Under the pieces are notes generated by a model. The model had not been told where the DNA came from, did not search any database, and saw nothing but the letters and a program-made list of their open reading frames with translations. Positions 34,130 to 44,771 of a DNA stretch of 64,000 nucleotides are shown piece by piece. Origin of the DNA: Costus lasius. Taxonomy: Eukaryota > Streptophyta > Magnoliopsida > Zingiberales > Costaceae. Location: the NCBI GenBank assembly GCA_027563935.2, contig JANVAS020000239.1, positions 124,001-188,000 on the forward strand, given 5' to 3'. The translations under genes were made by a program, and so were the position numbers. The stretch's first letter is position 1. Every line of letters starts with the position of its first letter.

Positions 34130-35803
34130 TGTTGGGGTATGCCCTTAAGGCTAATGTTTGAGGCCTTGGGATTATATCAGTATCATGTATAAACTCAATG
34201 TTTATAAAGGCAATGGTTGTTATTCAAGTTGTTGCATTATCTGCTGCCATATGTATACTTCTGAATAATGTCTCAATGCTGTTCAGCTTGGCTGACATGC
34301 AGTATCGTCCTTAGTCGAGATATCTTGGTGAACATGAGACAGCCTTGATATGATTGAGACTAATATGTGTTCTAATCTTATAGGATGCTTCGAGCATGGA
34401 ATAAGATGTAGACTCATGGGTACATTGGATGTACTGGACAGACCCTACTTAGGATGTTCAATTGCTTGTCACAATGTGAATAATCCTTATATGCAAACAA
34501 GTGGCATATTTCCTCTGACTTGAGATCACTTGTGTTTCTAAATGATGATTGACATTGTTTTGAGGTAGTTCAATATCATTTGAAACATAATGGTTATAGA
34601 CTATCTTGGATAATGAACATGAGTCATGTTAGGGCGCAAGTGATAGATATAGGATTGCCTTCTCCTTGATTGGAGTGTGATGTTCTAAAGGGGCCCCCTG
34701 GATGAGATGGTTGAGAAAGTGTATGGCCATACCCAGATGACTATGTTCATCTGATCTAACCACTCTCATCATATTGGAGTTACAGGCTTGACATGCTTAT
34801 CCAATAAGAACATCCAGTGGCAAAGGAAACAAGTATGCCTAGTGAATTGAATTCACACTTGTGCTATGGTTTGGGTGTAGTCTTGGAAGACTCTTTCCTT
34901 TATATCGGGAGACAGTGATGTGTTGCTAGATACCCCTCTCTGTTCGTGATAACGTAAGTTATCATTACCGACATTTAAAGGAAACCCTTAGGGTCGCACA
35001 ATTTGATGATATGGCTTACTTATGTCAGATCGTGTGGACTGAATTGTTTTGGTTCAGTTTAAAGGGATTTAAACTCTGATTGTAAGTGAGATCTGGTCTG
35101 TTCATGTTTGATTGATTAGGGCTTGAGATCAGTAAGCTTCGATCGAGAGAACTGATGCTAGATCGATGAGATCAAGAGCATCAAGAGATGAATGGTTAGA
35201 TCTTGAGCCTTTTTGGTTTTATATGATCTAGATCAAGTCTTGGTTTGATTTGGTCTTTGTACTAAATTCAATTGAACCGGTTCACTTAGAGTGAGCGCAT
35301 GGTTCAAAGGGAGAATGAGTTGCGATCGTTCATATTGGGGTGAACGCATGAACGTATGAGGGCTTACTATATTTGGAAATTGGTTTTCCAATTCGAGAGT
35401 AACGCCTCCACGTTCGAGAATAACGCCTCACTCTCGCCCATCTTCTCCTCTTGACACTCCTCTTTCAGTGTGGTGATTTTTCACGCAAACGAGAGGGAGT
35501 TCGACGAGCACCAAGACATCTCTCAATCTCCTTCACGCGATTAGCACACTTGGAGAGCTTTGCTAGCACAAGGATCGACAAGGAGTAGGCGATCAATCAT
35601 CTTGTGTGCGCACGCTTTGGAGAAGAGCCACTTGGTTCTCTGCTTCCAAATCGCCATCCACTCATGACTATGGTATGATTTTGTTTTGATCTATACAATC
35701 TTCAAGTTGATCATATATTCATGCATGCGATCCTAGGAAACCCTAGATTCCGCCCATGCAAATCATTATATGCGCATGTTTTAGGGTTTCACCCCCCCTT
35801 CAA
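34130..35803 (+). repeat. 3' LTR of copia-2
   Basis: 1,674 bp, nearly identical to 26725-28403. The only obvious length change is the shorter C run (35793-35799). Followed by the target duplication ATTTT. Confidence 0.93.
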
Positions 35804-35808
35804 TTTTC

Positions 35809-35940
35809 ATAAAATCCAAGAAAAGTAATGATACCATACCAAGTGAACTAAAAACACTAAAATTCATTATAAAATCATAAAATAAGCCCAAAATATCATA
35901 TAAAATATAGGCAAAAACATGATGTAAATGCAATGCATCA
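35809..35940 (-). repeat. Gypsy-1 5' LTR, second part
   Basis: Continues the LTR broken at 26724 by copia-2 and ends GCATCA, the inverted partner of TGATG at 24159. Directly after it the sequence is Gypsy-2 pol, so this is the outer edge of Gypsy-1. Confidence 0.7.
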
Positions 35941-37030
35941 CTTTGCTGCCGTTCTTTGTGGTTCCTGAAAATGACAATATCACCTTCTTTGAAAGATACT
36001 ACTTTTCTATGTGACTTAGCAGCAATTGTGTACTTCAGTGTGTTTCATGCAATGTGATCTTTCACCTCGTTATGGATTTTAGCAATATGTTGCGCAAAGG
36101 ACAATGCTGATTGGTTGGTGTGGATGGGTGAGGGCAATGACACTAAGTCTATCAGTTTCAGAGGTTGATAGCTGTGGTTAATTTGGAAAGGACTCACACC
36201 AGTGTTCCTATTCAGGGTGCTATTGAAGGAAAATTCAGCAGTTAGTAGTAACTTATCCCAATTCCCTGGATGCTCCCCCACCAAACATCTCAGTATGTTT
36301 CCTAGGGATCTATTAACCACTTTGGTTTGACCATCAGACTAGGGGTGGCAGGCTATTAAAAAAAATCAGTTTAGTGCCTAAGAGCTTCCATAGTGTGTGC
36401 CAGAAATGCCCTACAAATTTAGTGTCCCTATCAGACATGATAGTGCGGGAAAACCCATGATGGCGCACAACTTCCTTAAAAAACAACATAGCCACATGTG
36501 AGGTATCCGTAGACTTACTACAAGGGATGAAATGAGCCATTTTTCAAAATCGTTCCGCCACAATGAATATGGAGTCTTGGCGAGCACTAGTCCTAGGGAG
36601 CCCGGGTACAAAATCCATGCTAATGTCTTGCCAAGGACCATCAGGTATAGGTAATGACATATATAACCCCGTATTGTGCTTCTGGGTTCTGGCCACTTGG
36701 CAAGTCTGGCAATGGCTAATGATTCGGGCAAAATCTCTACCTATGAAGGCCAGAACAACCTCTCTTCCACTAGGGCTTGGGTTTTGTCTCTACCGTGGTG
36801 ACCTACTAATCCTCCACCATATAAGTCCCATATGAGTAAGTCCCATAATGAGGTAAGGGGAATACATAACTTTCCCTTCCTAAAGAGAAAAGCATCCTTG
36901 ATAGCATAATTAGGAATAGAGAGGGCTAGGTCAATGATGTCATGAAAGGGCTTTCTAAAGTCAAGATATTCCACATCCTCATCTCTAATCCACTCAAAGC
37001 CACTAATCAAAACATGCAGCGTATGTAAAA
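35941..37030 (-). pseudogene. Gypsy-2 integrase, decayed
   Basis: Minus-strand remnants. At 36741-37010 the pre-integrase zinc region ('LCIPLTSLWDLLIWDLYGGGLVGHHGRDKT') is visible. The core lies at about 36330-36660 ('[13 protein letters not shown]', '[10 protein letters not shown]') and at 36045-36320 ('VNRSLGNILRCLVGEHPGNWDKLL', 'GVSPFQINHSYQPL'). Stops and frameshifts break it into several frames. The gene is cut at 35941, within the C-terminal part, by Gypsy-1. The pattern is that of chromovirus or Reina-like Ty3/Gypsy integrases, but the clade is uncertain. Confidence 0.85.
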
Positions 37031-37039
37031 GTAAGGTCC

Positions 37040-37640
37040 TTCGGCTTAAGGCATCGGCCTCCTTATTTTTGGCCCCCCTGACTTATGTTTGAGGGCGAAG
37101 GTGTACTGTTGTAAAAATTCCACCCACTTGGCTTGCCTAGGGTTTAACTTGAATTGGTTGCTTAAGTACACTAAGGCTTGATGATCATTATTGAGGATGA
37201 ACTCATTATGGATCAGGTAATGTCTCCAATGCTTGAGGGCATGAACAATGGCGTAGAATTCTTTATCGTAAGTAGAGTAACACTACCTCGCCTTGTTCAA
37301 CTTTTCAGTAAAAAAGGCGATGGGATGCCCTTCTTGGCTAAGAGTACTCCCAATACCAACCTAGAGGCATCACAATCTACTATGAAAACCTTGCCAAAAT
37401 CAGGTAACCTTAATACCGAGGTAGAGGTAATTTTCTCCTTCAGCGCTTGGAAGGCCTTGTCCGCTGCTGGCATCCACTCAAAGTTTCCTTTGCATAGACA
37501 GCTAGTGATGGGCGTAACCAAGGTACTAAAATTGTAAATAAACCTCTGGTAGAAGGTAGCTAATTCATGAAAACTTCTGGGCTCGGCCAGGATAGTGGGG
37601 GTGGCACAATCCAGAATGGCTTTCACTTTTGCAGGCTCAA
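37040..37640 (-). pseudogene. Gypsy-2 RNase H, decayed
   Basis: 37297-37626 encodes the connection and RNase H start ('PRSFHELATFYQRFIYNFSTLVTPI', 'FEWMPAADKAFQALKEKI', 'VDCDASRLVLGVLLAKKG'). The rest to about 37040 carries the remaining RNase H segments in other frames. The catalytic Asp of 'DCDAS' is kept. It continues the Gypsy-2 pol order (protease, RT, RNase H and integrase from high to low coordinates). Confidence 0.82.
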
Positions 37641-38220
37641 CCTTCAGCCCATGTTCATTGATAATGAACCCTAAAAATTCAACCTCTTTAATCAGAAAGA
37701 CACTTTTTTAGATTTAGGAAAAGACTCTTTCTTCAATAGATCAGTGCAGATCATAAGTGGTCCAAATGGTCTTACGAAAAATCAAGATATCATCAAAATA
37801 CACCACCAGGAACTTCCCAATATTGGGCTTCAAGATGTGATGCATGAGTCTTATAAAGGTGGAGAGGGCATTAGTCAGCCCAAACGGCATAACCATCAGC
37901 TCATAGAGGTCATCCTGAGTCTTAAATGTCATTTTCCAGTCATCCCCCTCTCATATCCTCACCTGATGATATCCATTGGGTAGATCGAGCTTGGAGAACC
38001 AGGCCGACACCACAATCATATCAAGTAAATCTTTGAGTCGTGGGATGGGAAATCGGTATTTAATAGTGATTTTGTTGATGGCCCTACAGTCAATGGACAT
38101 CCTCCAGGATCCATCCTTCTTAGAAGTAAGTAGGGCAGGAACGACACAGGGACTAAGACTCTCATGAATGTGGCCCTTGTCCAACAGCTCATCCACTCAC
38201 CTTTTTAGCTCAGCATGCTC
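37641..38220 (-). pseudogene. Gypsy-2 reverse transcriptase, decayed
   Basis: 37951-38196 encodes '[20 protein letters not shown]', '[29 protein letters not shown]' and '[15 protein letters not shown]'. 37741-37932 encodes '[18 protein letters not shown]' and the active-site '[10 protein letters not shown]'. A frameshift separates the two. The order and motifs are those of Ty3/Gypsy RT; the catalytic Asp pair is retained, but the frame is broken, so it cannot be made. Confidence 0.87.
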
Positions 38221-38299
38221 CGTAGGGATCATGCAGTTATGAGGCAGGTGCGGCAAGGTGGCCCCCGACACCAGAACAATAGAATACTGGATGCTCTGC

Positions 38300-39022
38300 T
38301 CTGGTGGCTACTCACTAGGAAGTTCATCCAAGGTGATGTCACTATATTCTTCGAGGAGAGTGGTGATGGCCGACGATTCTACTTGGGGAGTATCTACGGT
38401 AGACTTCTTAACAACCAATGTAAAGATCAGCTCGGATTCCTTAAACTCTTGAAGCAAAATGTTAGGCTTCTTAGTCTCTATGGCCTTACCCTTAGCATGT
38501 GAGGTGCAGAGTTCCTTAGGTAGGCTAGGCATAAGTGTGGTCATCCTACCATTGTGGGTGAATTCATAAGCATTACTTCTACCATAGTGGGTCACGTCCA
38601 AGTCATACAACTAGGGTAATTCTAGTAATATATTAGCCACATCCATTTCAGTAATATCACACAAAATGTTTCCTTGATAGATGGCTAACTTAAGGGGCAC
38701 TAGGCACCGATGAGCTACGGGGATGTTGGATTGATCTACCTAAGATCTGCTATAGGGTTTAGGGTACTTCTCCTGGGTGAGTCCAAACTTGCTAACTGCC
38801 TGTTTGGATATGACAATCAGACTACTTCAACTATCCATGACGATTTTGCAGACTTTCCCATTGCATTGGGTATATGTGTAAAAGAGACTAGTTCTTTTCC
38901 AATCCTCTGACAGGGAATTCCTAATGTAATTACACCTAACGACATTTATGATGGGTGATTGAGGCTCCTCTTCACTATTATATTCAGGGGCATAGATGTC
39001 GCGTTCTAACGCTTTATTTTCA
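38300..39022 (-). pseudogene. Gypsy-2 protease region, decayed
   Basis: Around 38830-38960 the minus strand encodes 'RCNYIRNSLSEDW' and 'CNGKVCKIVMDSWSS', the protease active site with Gly replaced by Trp. The next segment 'VSKFGLTQEKYPKPY' is followed by a decayed 'LLG.PW' element near 38620-38640 and the linker to RT (38308-38610). The spacing CNG..CK..D is close to that in the 468-aa protein at 3742-5148, which suggests relatedness of the two elements. Confidence 0.8.
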
Positions 39023-39322
39023 GGTTCAGGTTCTATAGGTTCCAACTCTTCTCTGAGCAAGGTTTTCTTTGGGTAGTCCCTAGACACATGACCCAGCTGG
39101 GAATAGTTATAGCAAATGACTCTAGCTGAGTTCTAGCCCACGGGCCTCCTATGTCTAGAGGTGACCTCTATAGGTTCAGGTTCTATAGGTTCCAACTCTT
39201 CTATGAGCAAGGTTTTCTTCGGGTAGTCCCTAGACACATGACCCAGCTGGGAATAGTTATAGCAAATGACTCTAGCTGAGTTCTAGCCCACGGGCCTCCT
39301 ATGTCTAGAGGTGACCTCTATA
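39023..39322 (-). repeat. two 150-bp tandem units carrying the Gypsy-2 zinc-knuckle region
   Basis: Unit 1 is 39023-39172 and unit 2 is 39173-39322, with 2 mismatches by eye. Being 50 codons long, the duplication keeps the frame. Each unit encodes 'CYNYSQLGHVSRDY' (a CCHC knuckle in which two of three Cys are Tyr) followed by a Glu/Pro-rich 'EELEPIEPEP' segment. Both units carry the same in-frame TAG about 7 codons before the knuckle, so the stop arose before the duplication, or was copied with it. Confidence 0.88.
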
Positions 39323-39421
39323 GGTTCGGTCCTAGCGGGGGTGGTTCTAGAGGGACCTTCTACAGGTGGGCCCCTGGTTGGGATGATAGGGATATTAGCC
39401 CTTGGTAGGGGAGCCCTACAT
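39323..39421 (-). pseudogene. Gypsy-2 gag-pol linker, end of the visible element
   Basis: Short Pro/Arg-rich coding remnant (TSRTTPARTEPIE-like) upstream of the zinc-knuckle units. It is cut at 39421 by the start of the Gypsy-4 LTR. The gag upstream of this is not in the window. Confidence 0.55.
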
Positions 39422-39800
39422 TGTTGTAGGTCATACTCTAAGTTTAGTGGCTTGCAAGAGTGGTTTGTTTGTTAGAGTAGGTTGTCTCTTATGTGCTTTG
39501 TTTATTCCCACTCCTGTACTCTACAAAAGAGGAGGTTGGGCTAGAGTGTTATTCAGTTCTCTTTTGTGCTTAGAGATCTACTAGTGAGCTTAGAGTCGCC
39601 AGCGTTTATGAAGACGAGCCAGAGCCTCGCCTTCGCTGTTGTTCGGGTCGAAGGTGCCTCTTCGATTCCAATTTGTTCCCTCTTCCGGTTTGAAGTAAAT
39701 CCCACCCACGTCTGTCCGCACATCGGAGCGTGGTCGGATCTCTTGTTTTTGGTTTGTTTCAGCTTCATAGGTGCGCAAGCTAAACCGCTTGAAACCGCAG
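39422..39800 (+). repeat. Gypsy-4 5' LTR, first part
   Basis: Starts TGTTGTAGG. Together with 41499-41768, which ends TACAGCA, it forms a 649-bp LTR whose ends are inverted (TGTTGTA/TACAGCA, one mismatch) and which is followed by a primer-binding site. It is interrupted by a solo Copia LTR. No gene is present. Confidence 0.72.
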
Positions 39801-41493
39801 TGAAGAGTCCCCTTCAAGGGGGAGCGCAAGGGGGTGAAACCCTATGGATGGCGCATCTTTGATTTTTAAGCGGAAGCAAGGGTTTCAAGGGATCGGCTGC
39901 ATGATATATTATCAACTAACATAAAGCTTGATAAAATCAACAAAGGATCATACCAATGCCATAGTTTCGATGGCGCCTTGGAAGCAAAGGCGCAAGTGCT
40001 CCTTCTCCAAAGAGGACGCACACAAGAGGATGAAGATGGCTACTTCTTGGTGTTCTTTGTGCTAGCAAAGACCTCCAAGGTGTGCTTGTCGCATGAAGGT
40101 GATGAGAAAAACTTGGCCGAGCCTCCCTCCTCTCTTTCGTCGTCTATCCTTTCCCCAACCAAAGTGGAGATGCGATTAGAGCAAGAGGAGAAGCGTTAGG
40201 CGTTTCGCTTAGGAGATGGCGTTACATGACTTCCAATTATGGAAAGTCATGAAGCCATGCGCTCCCACTCCAAGCAAACCGCCCAAAACGCCTTATGGAT
40301 CGAACCATGCGTTCACCCATGTGAACCGGTTCAATCCAAATTGGTCCAAACCAATTTGGTTCAATAGACCACATGAAACCAGCCCAAGCCATGGTCTAGA
40401 TCTCTCTGAACCAAAATGGTTCAAGATCTAACCGTTGATCTCTGGACACTTCTGATCTCACCGATCTAGCATCACTACTCTCGATCGAAGCTTACCGATC
40501 TCAAGCCCTAATCAATCACACATGATCAGACCAGATCTCACTTACAATCAGAGTTTAAATCCCTTTAAACTGAACCGAAACAATTCAGTCCACACGATCA
40601 GACTTAAGTAAGCCATATCATCAAATTGTGCGACCCTAAGGGTTTCCTTTAGATGTCGGTAACGATAACTAACGTTATCACGATCAGTGAGGGGTATCTA
40701 GCAACACATCACTGTCTCCCGATATAAAGGAAAGAGTCTTCTAAGACTACACCCAAACCACAGCACAAGTGTGAATCCACTTCACTAGGCATACATGTTT
40801 CCTTTGCCACTGGATGTTCTTATTGGACAAGCGTGTCAAGCCTGTAGCTCCAATATGATGAGCATGATTAGATCTGATATGTCACCAGGGTATGGCCATA
40901 CACTTTCTCAATCATCTCATAAGGGGGGCCCCTTTCGAACATCACACTCCTTCAACAAGGAGACGGCAATCCTATATCTATCACTAGTGCCCTAACCTGA
41001 CTCATGATCATTATCCAAGATAGTCTATAATCATTATCTTTCAAATGATATTAAACTACCTCAAAACAATGACATTCATCATTTAGAAACACAAGTGATC
41101 TCAAGTCAGAGGACATGTGCCACTTGTTGCATTCAAGGATTATTCACATTGTGACAAGCAATTGAATATCCTAGTAGGGTCTGTCCAGTACATCCAATGT
41201 ACCCATGAGTCTACATCTTATTCCATGCTCGAAGCATCCTATAAGATTAGAATACATATTAGTCTTAACCATATCAAGGCTGTCTCATGTTCACCAAGAT
41301 ATCACGACTAAGGACATTACAGCATGTCAGCCTAGCTGAACAGCTTTGAGACATTATTCAGAAGTACACTTATTACAGCAGACAAGGTAACAAACTGAAT
41401 AACAACCATGCCTTTATAAACACAAGAGTTTATTACATGATACTGATACAATCCCAAGGCCTCAAACATTAGCCTTAAGGGCATACCCCAACA
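39801..41493 (-). repeat. solo LTR of the copia-2 family
   Basis: Begins TGAAGAG and ends CATACCCCAACA, the reverse complement of a copia-2 LTR, and follows it over its whole length (1,693 bp). Flanked by a perfect duplication CGCAG (39796-39800 and 41494-41498). No internal sequence is left, as expected after recombination between the two LTRs. It is noticeably diverged from the copia-2 LTR pair, so it is older. Confidence 0.88.
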
Positions 41494-41498
41494 CGCAG

Positions 41499-41768
41499 TC
41501 CCCAACGCGAGCTATGCTTAAACATGCTAAGTGAGTTGCAGGAAATTGCTAAAATTGCTACGAGGTTAGTGTGTTGCATTATTTTAGTTGGGTGCCGTTC
41601 TCTTCATTCGCATTCATGTTGCCCTAATCGAACTCGTCACTGTTTCGTCGTGCATTCTACCAGATTCCTGCACTTTTCTGACACATTTTCTCTTCCCTCG
41701 TCTCATGACCCTCTCTCGTTTTATCACTCATTGTGTAAAACCCTAGAGTACGGCTTAAGGATACAGCA
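41499..41768 (+). repeat. Gypsy-4 5' LTR, second part
   Basis: Continues the LTR broken by the solo LTR and ends TACAGCA four bases before the primer-binding site. Directly upstream there is a T/C-rich stretch with the word TTTATCACTCA. No promoter box is clear. Confidence 0.7.
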
Positions 41769-41772
41769 ATTA

Positions 41773-41784
41773 TGGTATCAGAGG
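41773..41784 (+). other. primer-binding site of Gypsy-4
   Basis: TGGTATCAGAGG, four bases after the LTR end; initiator methionine tRNA type. Confidence 0.85.
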
Positions 41785-41879
41785 GCGTTGCACATTCGAT
41801 TCTTATCATTCGCACAATCCCTCCCCATCGCATTGCATATTTCTGCATCCTTTCGGTGTTTTCAGTGATTCGCATTAGT

Positions 41880-42665
41880 CACATCCCCCTTGAGTTGATC
41901 CAGCCTCGAAACCCAAGAGTCGGTCCAGCCTTCAGAAGGGGCTAATTCCCACCAAGGATCTGTAGCTGCGCTTGAGGCGCTGTCCGTGCGTGTGGATGCC
42001 CAACAAGCGAGCACCCATGCCATGGTCCAGCAGATTTTGGCTGGAATCAAACACCTTGTTAGTTGCCCAAGACTCACGGAGCATGAGCGACCAACTCTAG
42101 TAAACCCTCCGGTATCCGCAAACCTAGCCCCCACTAGAGGGTTGCCTCCGTTGGCCGCGCCCACCCGGTAGTGTGTCCAAAAGGAGGAATGGGGTCGCAC
42201 ACGGCCGTACGAGGCCCTTAGGGACCCTATCCCCGATGACGACCCACTTGATGACGATGACGTTTGGGACGCACAAGGTTCTCAGCCCGATGGGCTCTTG
42301 GGCCGCGCCCCATACCCCTACCCACACCCATGTCGAGCACCCTCGGATGGACGACAACTTCCTTCGTTATATTTGACATACCCCTGCGCCTTTCAAGGGT
42401 GGACTTGACCCCACCGAGTTTCTTGACTGGGTAGCGTCCGTTGACGCACACTTCGACCTTATAGGGCTTCCGCCACACTCCCGTGTTCGGTATGTGCGCA
42501 CCATGCTTGATGGGCCTGCACATTTACATTGGGAAAACATGGAGTGCCTAAATGTGCAACAAGTTGTTCCCCCGATCACCGAGTGGGCGGAGATGCGGTA
42601 TCGCCTCCGTGAGCGCTACGTCCCCGCTTCGTATAGGCAGCGTCTCCTTGATCAATATAGTAGCC
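41880..42665 (+). pseudogene. Gypsy-4 gag, truncated
   Basis: N-terminal helical region near 41960-42060 ('AALEALSVRVDAQQASTHAMVQ') and, in another frame, a capsid domain at 42383-42665 ('FKGGLDPTEFLDWVASVDAHFDL', 'LDGPAHLHWENM', 'WAEMRYRLRERYVPASYRQRLLDQY'). At least one frameshift and a TGA at about 42373-42375 break it. The 3' side is cut at 42666 by the copia-3 LTR. I could not fix the start codon. It is distinct in sequence from the Gypsy-1 gag. Confidence 0.82.
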
Positions 42666-44758
42666 TGTTGGTGTATATGCCCTAGGACCTAGTTTTGGTC
42701 CATCTTTGTACTACTTGACTCTGATATTAATATATATCTTTCTGGCATTGTCGTTATCATTGTTTGTCTACACCTGCGATTGTGTACTTACATGATAATG
42801 TCCCTAGAGACAGATTGGATCTGTGCTCGAACTATAATCCCCAGTCGATGTACCTTAGTGGATATGGGACAGCTATGGTACTTGTGAGACTGGTATGTGG
42901 GCTGGTTAGGCACGTGGTGCTAACGCAGACACATGGGTATATCATTGGAGGATATACTGGATAGACCCGCTGTGAGGCTATGACTTGGTGTCATGAGTTA
43001 TCCTCACAAGTGACAGGAGATACATTGATCCCTTGACTTGAGGTCATTGACCATTCTATATGGTTAGGGACTTGCTTTGATGCAACCTAACACCTTGCCG
43101 TAGTTGGGAGGTCATAACGGTTGTCATTGAGCATGTCACGACCCATATAAGAAGGTCAATGGACAGACATAGGATTTGCCCCTTCCTTTGGGAAGTATGA
43201 TATCCATGGAGCTCCCTTATGGTTCTATGACTGAGAGTGTATGGCCATACCCAGGTGAGAACCTGTTCTAGTCATAGCCATGTGATTGGATGAAAACAAG
43301 TGGTGACACACTTGTCCAATCGGATATCAGTACGGCAAAGAGACTGTAATGCATCTGTACCTAGTTGCGATGATGGGGATGTCGATGTCGATATCCATTC
43401 CAATAACCTGGGTAGCAGCGATGCACTGCTAGGTGCCACTCACTGCTTGTGATGACCTTTGGTCAGCACTGCCAGCGTTAGAGGAACCTACAGGGTCGCA
43501 CACCTTGATACTTGAGTTTTCATATTGATCGGGTAGCCTTTAGATCGAGTTATTGGATAACTCGAATCTATTTGGGAGATTTCATCAGCGCCAATGGGCC
43601 TGATGAGATGGAAGAAACTTATTGGGGCCAACTTCCGTTTTTGGCATATCGATCAAATTAACCATGGTTAGCCTCATTTAACCATGGGTTAAATTGGATT
43701 GGATCCAATAGCTTGGTTAACATGCATAATGGACTTTTGGCTTGGCCCATTGCTTAGTTGGGCTTGCTAATAAGTTGTATTGAAGGGCTAAGAGGCTTGA
43801 AGGGTATAATGGGGATGAATTAATGGGATAGGCGCATATGGGATTCTAGTTGGACTAGAATTGGCGCCTATGCCTTGTTTGGTATCTCCTAGGTGATTAA
43901 ATCAAATTGGATTTGATTAAATCACACAAGATAATTGATTGGATTATGTTTGACAATTGTGGGCTGATTATTAACATAATTAGAGTCCTAATTGGATTAG
44001 GACTTGCGCCCAAGCCACATTAAGCAATCCATCATATTGCCTTGACTAGGTCTAGGCGCATGGATGGGATTAATGCCTCATATGGCATGATATGGGCGCA
44101 TATGGCTGATGCTTGCTTTGGCAAGTCTTAGGCGCCTATGGGAGTGGAGATTTAATCAATATATTTGATTGGATAATCTCCTAGAATCATGCCCTAATTG
44201 TCAACACTTGCCATTCTCCCCTAACCGCCTCTTGCTCCTATAAATAAGCCCTTGCCACCCCCTCTCTTGTTGATGCTAATTCCTTGGAGGCGTGAAGCAT
44301 TAGAGGGCGACGGCTTGGAGAGCTTAGAGCTCTTCTTCTTCCATCAAGGGCGCAAGCATGCTTCTTCTCTTCCTTTCCTTGGCGCAAAGGAATAAGAAGG
44401 CTTGCGGCGTTGTCTTTTGCTTCCATCTCCTTGGCGCATCACATCTTGGTGGTGGCGCAAGTTGCTTGGAGGACTCTCCTAAGGCATGGATCTTCTTCCC
44501 GAGGCTAGCACCGGGCGAGGAAGAAGAAAACTTGAGGAATCAGTGTGTGCGAGACTGCAGAGGGCGAACACTCGGGCGCCTTCATCGACACCGGCTTCCA
44601 ATTGCTTAAAGGTACTTACTATCACATCGTGTCGACCCCCTCGCAAGAGATCTTCACTGGGTTTTTGGGACTAGCCTGTTTCGGGGACATTCTTCCGCTG
44701 CGTAAAATGTATGTCCATGGCTCTGAAAATTGTAAAATGTCCCCGGGGTTTCCCAACA
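42666..44758 (+). repeat. 5' LTR of copia-3
   Basis: 2,093 bp, TGTTGGTGTATATGCCC to GTTTCCCAACA. Same family as the minus-strand copia-1 LTR (9731-10651 plus 21472-22502). Confidence 0.92.
44239..44247 (+). promoter_or_regulatory. TATA box of the copia-3 LTR
   Basis: TATAAATAA about 520 bp before the LTR end, in the same place as the TATATA box of copia-1. Transcription would be expected to begin about 30 bases downstream, near 44270. Confidence 0.55.
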
Positions 44759-44759
44759 G

Positions 44760-44771
44760 TGGTATCAGAGC
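44760..44771 (+). other. primer-binding site of copia-3
   Basis: TGGTATCAGAGC, one base after the LTR end. Confidence 0.9.

Larger units (their letters stand above)
26725..35803 (+). mobile_element. copia-2: complete Ty1/Copia retrotransposon with a badly broken coding region
   Basis: 9,079 bp, LTRs of 1,679 and 1,674 bp with about 17 differences by eye (about 1%). 5-bp target duplication ATTTT (26720-26724 and 35804-35808), primer-binding site at 28406 and polypurine tract at 34113. Order gag, protease, integrase, RT and RNase H is typical of Copia. Six nonsense codons and three frameshifts lie in the coding region, many more than the LTR divergence suggests. It sits inside the LTR of Gypsy-1. 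A long leader (28419-30197) contains a series of hairpins. Confidence 0.93.

Noticed and set aside
39422..39800. Host promoter or gene exon between Gypsy-2 and the solo LTR
   Set aside because: Together with 41499-41768 it forms an LTR with inverted ends followed by a primer-binding site and gag, so a transposon explanation is sufficient.
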